A stretch of 64,000 bases of DNA from Brachypodium distachyon (lineage: Eukaryota; Streptophyta; Magnoliopsida; Poales; Poaceae), in assembly GCF_000005505.3 (NCBI RefSeq), contig NC_016134.3:47644650-47708649 (forward strand), given 5' to 3'. Below the pieces are notes generated by a model that was not told the origin of the DNA, searched no databases, and saw nothing but the letters and a program-made list of their open reading frames with translations. Positions 47,741 to 58,499 of the stretch are shown here, piece by piece; the stretch's first letter is position 1, and each line of letters opens with the position of its first letter. The position numbers and the translations under genes were made by a program.

Positions 47741-50700
47741 TCACAGCCTCGTCACCACCAGCGGCATGCCGAACTCGGGCTCGATGGTCAGCCGGAATGC
47801 CGGCGAGTGCCGGTAGCTCGGCGAGGGAGAGAAGGCGAACCGGCACAGCAGGCGCGCCAGCAACACCTTCATCTCCGCCATGGCCAGGTTCTGCGCAATG
47901 CAGATCCTGGGCCCGAGCCCGAATGGCGCGTACATGTGCGCCGGCTTGCACGCCGCGGCCACGCCGTTGGCGAACCGGTCCGGGCGGAACTCGTTGGCGT
48001 CGGCACCCCAGGCTTCCTTGTCCAGGTGCAGCATCAATCTGGTGACCTGGACGATTGTTCCTCGCGGCACGTCCAGGTTGCCGATCTTGATGTCCGTCAG
48101 TGCCTCCCGCATCATCAGCGACGCTGGTGGGTAGAGCCGGAGAGTTTCTTGGATCACCATCGTCAGCTGCATTTTGATGCCAGGTGTCTCGTTAAGCATT
48201 TTAAGTAGCTTACAAGATGATGAAGGGATGATCTTGATTCCTCCTCACAATTTTGAGTCGGTGGAGGCCATCGACGCCCAGTGTCATCGTCCCATGGCAA
48301 ACCTCCAGAGCCTCGGCACGTACGCGGTCCTGCCACTCCGGGTGAGTGGCCAGTAGCATCAGGCACCAGATGGCGGTGACCGCCGTGCTCTCGTGCCCTG
48401 CAAAGTATATGCTCTTGCAGTTGCCGACGATGAATTCCTCGGCAGTGCCACCATTGAGAGGTCCGTGCGAGCCGTCGATGATGGCGCGCAGAAGACCGTT
48501 ATTATGAGTTGCTGCATGCTCAGCCCCATTCTCATTCCTGTTGGCCTTTGCAAGTTCCAGGATCAGTAGCCTGACTTCTTCAACCAGATTTCGTATCGCT
48601 CTGTTGCTCTTCGTAGGCAGGTGCTTCCTGCAACAACACGAACAAATTAGCAGTAGGATTTATCGCTGCACGGTTGTTATATATTTGAGAAACCTTCTAT
48701 TTCTATGTTGGTTCCTGTCTACTGCAAGAAATATGGTTTCCAAATTACCCCAGCTTATACAAATAGACTGGTTTAAGTATGAAATAGACTGGTTTAAGCA
48801 TGGATGTGAAAGGTCTTGTTTCAAACCATTTACTTACCACACTGCAGACAATCCCACAAACGCATCTCGTTGAGCAGTTGCCTTCTGAAGTTGCCTAAGC
48901 TTGCAGAATATCTCCTCTCCTTTTGCGAAGCTACTCCCAAAGCAAGCCCTGGAGATTACATCTCCCGAGAAGTTCCGCACGTAATCATCGACAACTATCT
49001 CCGTGCTCCCTCCTGCACCTTCGAGAATGCTCTCCCATGCTTCTAACAACGGAGCAGTTGCATCCTCAATCAGTTGTATCATATCCTGCATGTATGCATT
49101 ATTCCTGCAAGATATGATGCTAGTCCATGTTTTGAACCCATGTAAAATTGTAACCTGTGAGCAAACTGTGTGATCCAGTACCTTAATCTTGTCCATGAAG
49201 AACTCTGGCGCCATGACCTTCCTCTGATAGGCCCATTCATCGCCATTCACCGTAAATAAACCTCCTCCAAGGAGGGCTTTGCGGGATTTCTTTAGATAGC
49301 TGGGTTTTCCAAGCTCTGATGGTGTCCAGTGGCCGATGTCCTTTACCATATCTGGCTGAGAAACATGAAGTATCTCCCGACCTCCTGTTGAGTACTGGAA
49401 CACAGGGCCTGTTCCAAATTCAAATTTCAGTTTGTTTAGCTACCTCACTGTGAGAAGAAATGATATAATTCTGAAAACATACCAATTCTAATTCATTCTT
49501 AGATGCATTTAGGTCAATCTGACATATCAAAAAAATCCGCATAACTAACAATAAACCTGATTAGCGTTATGGTCCTAAACCTGCTGCCAGATGTCCAAAA
49601 AAATAACTATAGATTGTACAATATATAAATTGCAAACGCACAGTCTTCCGACACAAAATACAATATCAAGAATTAGTCCAAGAAAATATAACCACGAGTC
49701 AACTATTGATCGTGTCATCCATCCTGACTATCAAGAGTTGAAAACGCATAGAAGGACAAAGACGTGTAAGGAAATGCTTTGAGTAAATGGGCACACACAC
49801 CTGATTACAAAATATACACAACATCATGTGACTTACTTTTCAGATATTGTTAACCAGATAAAGCCTTCTAATGATGGTAAAAGTAAGCACAGTAGAAACT
49901 ACGCAGAATATAGGTTTCAGTTTTTTAGGCCTTGAGGGTTGTAGTTCTATCTTTTTGAAAAACGTGTTAATTAAAGCAATATGTACCTTCAGTGCTGTAA
50001 GAAAGCTGTACAGTGATAGAAATTAGAGAGTAACATGATAAGTACAGACGTGACAGTGTTTCAGTCTTGTGATCCTGAATACAAAAAATATATATATCTC
50101 ATGGCACGAGTCGCGACAACAAAAGTTAACATTTTCGGCTCTTTTGTCAGCTTCTGCCCACCTTCTCCATTGGTTTACTAATGTGGTAAGACTTAAGACT
50201 ACATGAAGAATATTAAACAATCTAATCGATAGCAATTAAGTACTACTAATGAGCTCTATAACAAGGATTAGGTCTTACTTACTCTTGAAAAGGACAAGTT
50301 TAATGCTAGAAAAATGTGATGGTATCATTTTCTCTGACAACCTTTGTTTAAATAAGTTGTGTTTCACTGATAACTAAAGAAAAACTAAAAAGAGAAAAAA
50401 CTTGCTTGTTCTGATTGGCCATGCACGAATCAACCAGCAGATTGTTACAAGTAATTCTTCCAAAGCAGCATCACCTTTGGAACTGCTGAGATGGTAATTT
50501 CGCTTGTAAAAGTTGCATGAGACTAGAAATGTCTACCCAATAAGTCATTACTAAATAAAAGTTACCATCTCAGCAGTAGTCTGAACTATTCACATGCTAA
50601 CCTAACAACATCATAGCATCAAGAAACACTTGCAGTTTTGCATACATACCATAAGCTTCCCTCCAGACAAGGAGGTGAGGGAAGAGGGTGGAGATGTAGT

Positions 50701-50953
50701 TGTTGCTGTCTTGCTTCTTCACAGGCTTGAGTTCATGACAGATACTCTTCATCTCTCTGGTGTTGCCGTGGAGAAAAGTAGGCTTGGGCCCCTTCACACC
50801 TTGCCTTCTCAACTTCTTCCTTATCTTCTCTGGTCCTGGCCATAGGATGTTACATGAGTAAAACAGAGCTAAGCCCAGAAGAAGAACAAGAATTAGCACA
50901 ACTAAGTTCTCCATGAGATGCATGGAATAGGAGAAGGGAAGTGTTCCCGTCAA
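47741..50953 (-). CDS. CYP714-like: Cytochrome P450, CYP714 family (copy B)
   Basis: Five exons on the minus strand: 50953-50650, 49408-49182, 49085-48838, 48627-48249 and 48166-47741, giving 527 residues from the first Met. Met at 50923 or 50914 would start at positions matching copy A better. Exons 2, 3 and 5 are exactly as long as in copy A (227, 248 and 426 bp), showing tandem duplication. Motifs are an N-terminal anchor, KLRRQGVKGPKPTF, AGHEST in the I helix, ETLR, FRPDRF and FGLGPRICIAQN with the haem Cys at about 475. The residue two after the Cys is Ala where copy A and most P450s have Gly. It appears intact; substrate unknown, possibly a gibberellin-type diterpenoid. Confidence 0.9.
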
Positions 50954-51299
50954 ACATTCAGATACAAGACAATGCCAGAACTAGCTTTATATTTGTTGAG
51001 ACTCTAAGCATATGAAGTCTGACTTGCTCTTTTGGTATGATTGTTTAACGGTAGGCTGCTTTCAGATCTTGGCATCCATTAACAATTAGTTTATTGATAG
51101 ATGATCTATGACACCTCAGCACCGGTTAGCGAGCCCCAGAGGCCAGAGCAGAGTTGTGGCAACCAAGTGTAGCTGGAGCAATCACAGCATCCAAGGCAAC
51201 TAAGGACTAAATTTTTACATGTATATACAAGCTTGTGGATTATTGTCATTCAGTCAGGTGCATCTTTTTCTTGCTTGAAATAAGACAGAGTAGCACGTG
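50954..51299. promoter_or_regulatory. Upstream region of CYP714-B
   Basis: AT-rich sequence between the start of copy B and the third, decayed P450 copy. No discrete motif stands out. Confidence 0.4.
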
Positions 51300-51685
51300 C
51301 CTGTACCTCAATGATGGGTGACGGCGAGGAGGCGAGCTTGGTCAGCAGGTACGCGGACAGGATCTTCAGATCCGTTGTTGCAGGCTCTGCCTAGTAGCTA
51401 GCCTCAGTCCATGCTCAAATGGTGTGTACCATGTCAATGCCGCAGCAGCGGTGTTGGTAAAATAAAACTTGGCGCTGTCCAGGCCCCATGCTTGAGGCTT
51501 ACTTGACAAGGTGAAGATGTGCAGCATCGAAATAAGGTCTGGAAATGAGGGAAGATGATGGAGATGTAGCTGGAATGAGCTCCTGTTGGGTACTCTTCAA
51601 TCTTCATCTCCTGGGCTTGGGACCTGAGGCTTCTACATCCTGTCCAGCCTTAGCCATAGGGTGGCATAAAAGTCAAGTAGTCAAC
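51300..51685 (-). pseudogene. Decayed third CYP714 copy
   Basis: Minus-strand frames show fragments of both ends of a CYP714 protein. First come an exon-1-like stretch around LWLRL and ISIIFPHFQ. Then follows exon-5-like AWGLDSAKFYFTNTAAAALT then WYTPFEHGLRLATRQSL, resembling the region before and at the haem loop. The haem Cys is lost and several stops and shifts are present. Exons 2-4 are absent, so it is a collapsed remnant of a larger tandem array. Confidence 0.65.
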
Positions 51686-52610
51686 AAAAGTTTAAGCCAA
51701 GAAGTCAAGAACTATGATCAGAACACTAGAACTAACAGAGGTAGTTTCACCTCGGCGGTGGGAGATGGGGGAGGACGAAATGATAATCTTATATCAAATA
51801 TACAACTATACAAGATTAAAAAAAGTTGTATATAGTTTTTTAGTTCAAACTACTAAATCATGTGCTCTTATCTACAACTATAATTTTCTGAACATATAAG
51901 TGATGGCCAGTCCTTTTCCTAATCTATTGAATTCAAACCGTTTACATTGTTTTCAGATCATGGGAGGTCTCCATGCCCACAACAAGTGTGCAGCCATGCC
52001 TGATGTTTCAATGCATGGTGGTGTCTATTTGTCAATAGGGATATAGCACATTGTCTATCTGCTTGGAAAATACCGTATTTCCCCCTTTCTTATTTTACCT
52101 CATGAAAACATACAAGATCCCACAAAACATATACAAAACTCTACAGAAAGTCATCCTGCAAGCAGCTGGTTTAGCTATGCATGTGTTCTATTTCAGGAAA
52201 AAGAAAAGGAACAAGAAACACGTGAGCATCAAGAATGGGAGAGGAATTACCATACAGCTTGGCACTGGGTAAATTTCTAACAGGAAGCAAACTGGAGTCA
52301 CCTTGAGTCTTCAGACTGCAGATTACTAAGACATGGGTTGAACTGTGAAGAAGAAATTTAACTACGGTTACACCAAAAAGAAGCATAGAACATCCAATCA
52401 CAAACAGCCAGCATCAATACACACTTCACTGAACTAACCAAAGTGGTGGACAAATTATGTGTTTGAACTCGGTTACAGGAACAACTCAATGGATCACATC
52501 AGTGATCACATTGATTGAAACTTCAAATCAAACTTTTTATGAGAAAGCACTGCCAACAATCATGTGCCATCACACAGTAAATTTGGTATCAGCATGTATG
52601 TACTGGATAT
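51686..52610. other. Intergenic, no gene recognised
   Basis: AT-rich sequence between the P450 remnant and the 3' end of the RING gene. No repeat ends or credible frames were found. Confidence 0.5.
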
Positions 52611-54140
52611 CTAGAACATGGACCACCAACTTCTTTTTGTGTCTACATGTGGTGCAGAACTACTCTGCGATCCACGGCACTGTTGCCTTCTACCACTATT
52701 AGCAGGATTTGCAAAGCACAAAACTAGAGCTAAACCGACAAAGCTAACGACCGGAGCAGCTGCAATAAAGAGCCATCTTCTGCGGCCATGTGCTCTGTCT
52801 GACTGCTCTGCACCATGTTCACTTGTATTAGTCTCTTCCACTGCACGATTAGGTGTATAGTGAGTTTCTTCAACCTCTGGTTCGTCAGGAATTTCTTCAA
52901 CAAATTCTTGCAGACGGGTGTGTTCCTCTATCAAACGATCGTCTCTTTCATTGGTTGCAGCTTGCTCGGACCTCTTATATTCCCGGTCATCTGTAGGAAG
53001 TTCATATCGGCAAACTGGGCATGTATTCCTAGAACTAAGCCATGGCAAGATGCACGATGAATGATAGAGATGCATGCATGGTAGCTGCTTTGCTCTAGTT
53101 CTGATAGGCATTGGGTCTTTGCATACTGGACAAATCACACCACCATCTGTCTCGTGGCTTTTGGAGATATACACGGAGGGAAGATTTCCAACGAAGGATG
53201 TCGCTGCAGGTGGAGCACCTCTTCTGGAATTGTTGTCCTCAGCAAACTGTTCAAGAATCATCTCAAACTGTCTTGCATCAGCATAATCACCGGGATTCCC
53301 AACAAAAGGTGTTCTGATTTCTGGTCCTTCCATGTCTGCCATCAAGTTAGTCATATTTGCTCTTTGACTCGCAGTCATTCTCCAAGCCCATACCCCCTCT
53401 TCAGATTCCCAGCCGGCCAATTCACTTGGGCCAATGCCACGTGATTGCTGCTGGTACTGCCGCATGGTGTCAACTGCTTCATCAAAATCAGACTCTTCCA
53501 ATTGTACATCTTCATCTTCTTGGTCGTCTGAATCCCACTGATCTATTCCAGTGTTCATGGGATCAATATCTGTGTCCGTATTCATGTAGCTCTCGTTGTC
53601 AAGTTGAATAGAAATCACCCTTCCCACCATGCTATGTTGATCTAGAGAAGCATCTGATTCCTCAGCATAGTCACCAAAACTGATATTTGATTCATGATCG
53701 TCAAACACAGAATCAGCATAATTGAGGCCATCACTCTCATCATCTGAAGCATGCCACCTTTGGGATTGGTTCGGTGTAGAATTATAAGACATCAGCTGGC
53801 GCAAAACTGTTGGAGAATCAATATCTGCTTCATGGCCTTGTCTAGCTAAATTGATCAAATGGGAGAACTGCTGTGAGAATGCATCCTCACTAGATCCAAG
53901 ACTTGCAGTCCTGGATCTCCGCCTTCTGTGTCGTCTCTGCTGATTAGTGCTGCTGGTTGTAACATCTGTTTCATTGTCATTAAGCACAGTCGCCTTGCAC
54001 TCCCTGCATATGGCTAAAGCTTCAAAGCTATTGGTCACCTCAGTATCCAAAGTAAAAGGTCTTGTGCAAACAAGGCACTGAGCATCCGGTTGGCTGGCAA
54101 GGAGCTCATAGTCGCTCGATTGTGCCTGATTGCCAGACAT
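52611..54140 (-). CDS. Tail-anchored RING-H2 E3 ubiquitin ligase
   Basis: Single-exon coding region, 509 residues. An N-terminal zinc-ribbon-like CxxC pair set (Cys22/25 and Cys45/48) is followed by a Ser/Asp/Glu-rich acidic region to about 300. The RING-H2 finger uses Cys337, Cys340, Cys355, His357, His360, Cys363, Cys374 and Cys377, with ILPWL after the second zinc pair as expected for E2 contact. A hydrophobic helix WLFIAAAPVVSFVGLALVLC (456-475) near the C-terminus suggests tail anchoring in a membrane. The RING makes ubiquitin ligase activity likely; substrates are unknown. The leader appears interrupted, with a first untranslated exon near 55000-55130, head-to-head with the GNAT gene. 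Confidence 0.88.
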   Translation of the reverse strand: MSGNQAQSSDYELLASQPDAQCLVCTRPFTLDTEVTNSFEALAICRECKATVLNDNETDVTTSSTNQQRRHRRRRSRTASLGSSEDAFSQQFSHLINLARQGHEADIDSPTVLRQLMSYNSTPNQSQRWHASDDESDGLNYADSVFDDHESNISFGDYAEESDASLDQHSMVGRVISIQLDNESYMNTDTDIDPMNTGIDQWDSDDQEDEDVQLEESDFDEAVDTMRQYQQQSRGIGPSELAGWESEEGVWAWRMTASQRANMTNLMADMEGPEIRTPFVGNPGDYADARQFEMILEQFAEDNNSRRGAPPAATSFVGNLPSVYISKSHETDGGVICPVCKDPMPIRTRAKQLPCMHLYHSSCILPWLSSRNTCPVCRYELPTDDREYKRSEQAATNERDDRLIEEHTRLQEFVEEIPDEPEVEETHYTPNRAVEETNTSEHGAEQSDRAHGRRRWLFIAAAPVVSFVGLALVLCFANPANSGRRQQCRGSQSSSAPHVDTKRSWWSMF

Positions 54141-54990
54141 GGGAATCTTGTACTAGTCAATCTGAACACACTGAGATGTGCAAGCAGATCAGGTGCTCAT
54201 CATATACATCGTTGAGCGTGTTACAAAAGATCTTCCCAGGTGTCAACCTGCCAAAGGAAAGCAAGCGGTTGCTCCAGTTATTCCGCAACGAGAGGAAGAG
54301 ACGTAATGTAGCATGTCCTAAACCAGATGGCTATATATGAGAATTACAGAGATCTGATCAAACCTGATAAGCATCTCCGAAAATAGCTCGTAACAACTAA
54401 TGAATAAAGTAACCACATGATAAAACTGAATCTAACTACTAAATGTTTACTTGGGTGGCTTATCCTTGCAAGAAGGAGATCACCAGCACAGCAACCACGC
54501 AAACCAAACAATTGGGACCCTTTCCAAATCATTTCCAGTCAGCCCCCTGCGCTTTCCTCATCGACATCCTCTAGACAGAAACCAAGCTGCTCATTCGAGT
54601 CAATCATGTAAATTATCTACTGAAATGCATGGGTTTCATTCACTTCCACCGAGGCCAGATCCCGTGCAGCAAAATGAAGCACCCACAAACCCGGGTAACC
54701 AATCAGAGGGTCCCAGATTAACCCCCACCCCTTCTAGCGCATGATAGACCGCCGCAAGAGATCCATCGACGCACGCAGAGACCCAACTAGAGACGAAGAG
54801 AAGAATTAACACTAGTCCCGCAGGCGCAGCGTAAGATCGCACGTACTCGCTCCGCTACCGGGTCTCCATTACAACGACGCGCCCAAATTAAGCAAAAAAG
54901 GAACAAATTTCACCATTTGCGATATATACATAAGAAGAAACGAACAGTCGAGGGATTCGAGGAAAATCACCTCGAAAATCTGGGGCAGGA
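54141..54990 (-). other. Probable leader intron of the RING gene
   Basis: Lies between the RING start codon and a GC/GA-rich putative first exon near 55000-55130. No credible coding frame is present. Exact splice borders were not fixed. Confidence 0.4.
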
Positions 54991-55130
54991 GGAGGAGGAG
55001 TGAGCTTCTCTGGTAGGAGCAGCGATCTAGGTGAGAAATCGCGAATCGATTCGGCGGTCCTCCTGGGGAAACTCGCTCGAGCGGAGGAGGAAGAAGAAGA
55101 AGACGACGACGTCCGGAATTGGGGATTGGA

Positions 55131-55369
55131 GATTTGGGGAGGAGAGTTTTTAAACGTTTTTTTTAATTTAGTTATGTTTACAACATTTTGGGCCTAGTGG
55201 GTACAGTATCTATCTCTGCACGGCCCATCTAGAATAAGCCTCCTGGCCCGGCCCGCTTTGGCCAGTAGAATTTTGCAGAGAGCCCCTGGAGATGATTTAA
55301 TTCACAAGAATGTACTGTTGGCGCCTACTACCTGAAGAGCTTCCGGCCTCCACCACTCGCTCGTCGACG
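55131..55369. promoter_or_regulatory. Short bidirectional promoter (RING minus, GNAT plus)
   Basis: Fewer than 250 bp separate the likely RING first exon from the GNAT start codon. The interval holds TTTTGGGCCTAG, ACGGCCCATCT and CCTGGCCCGGCCCGC, repeated site-II-type TGGGCC/GGCCCA elements typical of housekeeping and plastid/ribosomal gene promoters. Divergent transcription is inferred from layout. Confidence 0.55.
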
Positions 55370-57609
55370 ATGAGGGCAGCCATGGCGATGGCTGCCTCCG
55401 CCCCCGCTAGGCTTCTCCCGCGCGCCGTCTTCTCATCCCCGACCCCGAACCCCTCCAGCCCCAGCAAGCGCGTCGCTCCCAGCCCCAGGCTCAGGCGGCT
55501 CCCGCCGATCTCCGTCTCCATGGACCCGGCCCTCGTCGACCCGGCCCGCCTCCAGGCCCTCATGCTGGCCTGCGCCCACTCCTGCGCCGTCCGCCTCTCC
55601 CCGCTGGAATCCTCCGCGGCCACGCCGGAGCCCGTCGACATCCGCAAGCTCCGCACCGCACTGGCGCACAGCTTCCTCGTCGTGTCGGTGTTCTGCGCCG
55701 CCAGGTTCTTGGAGGATGAGGTGGAGGGTGATGGAGAAGGTAGGGAGGGCGGCCGGCGGTTCCTTGGGATTGATATGGATCTTGGGCGGCTCGGGCGGCG
55801 CGAGGAGCAGCGGCTCGTCGGGTTCGGACGGGCCGTCTCCGACGTCGGGCTCACCGCCTCCGTCCATGACGTCGTGGTGAGACTTCTCCTCACGAATTAC
55901 TGGTTCGTCGAATTGCCTGGGTGAGGCGCTCCTTGATTTTACCTTCGAAAATCATTGCTTTGCTGTTACTGATAACCTGACAGGGACTTCAGTATACGTT
56001 GTTACATTTCCTGCGAAAAGGCTAATTTTAGTGGGGGTTTTATGGCATTCTGTACACAGAAATTAGTACTTAGTAACTTAGCAGTGAGCCGGTTTCATTT
56101 AATAACCAAGACAAGATTAGAAAACGGTGACTTTGTTGCAAGAAACAGTAGCAGTCAAAATGTATGTCAGTGGGCTATCTTGATAGATTGATACGGGACT
56201 ACTCCCTGATCCATAATAAGTGTCACTGGTTTAGTACAAATATCGGAGGGAGTATTTATGTTGGTGCCGATGTGTCAATATTGAACCACATTGTCCAAAA
56301 CAAATCTAAGAATATGTACTGGGAAAATGGAATCGGCCTACTGCAAACTCTATCTAATGCTTGTATGACATGACTGAACTGAGTATAGTCCATTTTCGTT
56401 GAAACTTGTATTGAATTGAGCTGTGAAGGGAAGTTTTTCATAGACGTGTCTAATGCTTGCGTGACATGACTGAACTTAGTACGGGCCGGCCTATACTTGA
56501 TAGGCTTGCTTTCATTATGCTTCTGCTTCTGTTACTCCTCAACAGTTAACCAAAGGTTATTGCTACATCATGTGTTCATATGACTATCTTCAGTGACTTA
56601 CAGGTTCATCCGTCGCTGCAGAGGAGAGGAATTGGCAGAAAAATCCTTGAGAAAATTACAAGGTAGGTTTTGGTGGATTTCAAAGAGGCTTACTTGCATC
56701 GGTTGATTGCAACAGATGAAGAATAACATCCATGATCGTTTAAGTAAATTATGCAAGCTAGGAATAGCAAATCCATAAACACTTCTGTTCCTCTTGTGGA
56801 CAATACATACAGACCCATGAATTGAAACGCAAAAAATCTTGTACACATTTGCGAAGAAACAACCAAGGGATGAGAAAGAAGTAAACAAAAGATGGATCCT
56901 GCCTTTTCAAATCTATTTGTTAATTGCTGAATTCTTTACAGGATATATTTTTTCCGCCAAACATAGTATCTCAGACACATGGCACATACTTGGACTGGTA
57001 ACATTACCGTTGGTAGCAAAGAATGCCTAACCTAAAGATTATCTAGTGTGTTTTTAATTGTTTTCATTTGTTATGTACAAACTTTATTATGACTGCAGTC
57101 TGTATAATAGAAAACTAATGATCAATGCAACTTTGAATCAACTAATGTTAGAAATTAGAATAACATGGCAATATGCCATATGAATTACTTGAATAGAGAT
57201 AATTGTTATCTTTTAAAGTGGCTAGTTTATTTCTTTTCTAAAGTTCTTCATCTAATAAGCTTGTCGCCGGAACACTTTCTTCAGGGTACTCCACAGCAGA
57301 GGTATTTATGATATTTCCGCGTTATGTACAGGAAAGGAGAGGTATGGCCTTATCATCAAATTTGGTAGATCTCATCGATACACTTCCGTATTACTTTTGT
57401 CTATCATACATCTATTATCAGTAAAGGACTAGAGCTGGAAGCATCGATCTACTTCCACATGTGGCTTTCAACAGAATCTTACGCTGGTATATCACGATGT
57501 GTGGTCATTTTATGGAACCATTTGCAGGCCATTTTTTGAAGCATGTGGATTCGATGATGATGCAATGGGTTCCACAACGATGATGTACACTAGAAATATG
57601 CCCAAATAA
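55370..57609 (+). CDS. Plastid-targeted GNAT-family N-acetyltransferase
   Basis: Four exons: 55370-55876, 56604-56662, 57286-57342 and 57528-57609, giving 234 residues. GNAT enzymes transfer acetyl from acetyl-CoA to amino groups. The N-terminus (MRAAMAMAASAPARLLPRAV) is Ala/Arg/Ser-rich, as in chloroplast transit peptides. The acetyl-CoA pyrophosphate-binding motif is QRRGIG (175-180) in VHPSLQRRGIGRKILEK, and the final strand has RPFFEACGF, the usual FYexxGF element. The middle region is divergent. Splice phases agree at GT-AG sites. An upstream in-frame Met at 55310 exists, but 55370 gives the better transit peptide. The neighbouring RING gene is divergent. Confidence 0.8.
56202..56252. 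mobile_element. Short Stowaway-like hairpin in a GNAT intron
   Basis: 51 bp from CTCCCTGATCCATAATAAG to ATATCGGAGGGAG, with TA on both sides. It lies in the first intron. The inverted arms are partly decayed. Confidence 0.65.
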
Positions 57610-58499
57610 TATTCCAGCTGATGGTTGCTGAATCCACCAAATTATGAGATTGGCGGCTCCTTTATTGGGTTGACTGCTGCTGGTTAAGATTGCTGACAGT
57701 AAAGGGAGTTCTAAGATCCATCCGTGACTTTTACCACTCTATAATTGGATCTAGTTTCCATGGTGTGGAAGCCTTTTCTGGCTATGTAAAGAGGAAACCA
57801 CCTGAAGAATTTAGAGAACTCATGTATACAGCACAATGTACTATCATGTGTGAAAGATAGCATGTTTCAGATCCAGACCAACATCTGTAAAATCCACCAC
57901 TGACTGTAAAAGCTTGCTATGGTCATAGAGAGATGAATGTTTATATGTGTATCATTTATTCAAATTTATGCATATTTAATCTGGCTGCATATGCAAGTGA
58001 ACAAGGAGTGAACCTCTCATGTGGTGTAGTTAGTTTTAGTTTCTTAGAGCAGTTCCCAAGGATCATTCTTGATGTACAGAAATAACAGGTTTGTGGATAG
58101 TTAGCGCAGTTGAAATTTTATCGAGAAATCTCCCCTTGTCAAGTGATTGTGCAGGATAAATCAACACGATAACTGAATCAAGGGAGATGTATGTAAGTTT
58201 CCAACTATGCACAAAAGATTAAACATATCCTGACACAAATATGTACAAAAGATTAAACAGATCCTGATACAGTGATACAAGTACAAACGCTCTGCTCTAC
58301 CATTTCACAGTGAGAAGTTTCAGTTTCAGACAAAACAGTGACTTCATTGACAATGTTTGCTTTCACTGTTGTATAAACATCCATGTATCTCAAATGACCA
58401 ATAAAGTCGTTCATTGCAAAAATTGCTGCTTCTTTTTTATCTGTCAAGCCACAGATCTAGCTCCATCTTTTCTGCACATGCATTTAGCAATGCTGATCA
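57610..58499. other. Intergenic, convergent 3' ends
   Basis: Holds the GNAT 3' UTR and the 3' UTR of the minus-strand hydrolase. A short direct repeat (GTACAAAAGATTAAACA and TGCACAAAAGATTAAACA) occurs near 58210-58260. No gene is seen. Confidence 0.5.

Noticed and set aside
52618..53611. Plus-strand frames opposite the RING gene
   Set aside because: Antisense shadows; the minus-strand frame carries all eight zinc ligands and a complete 509-codon reading.
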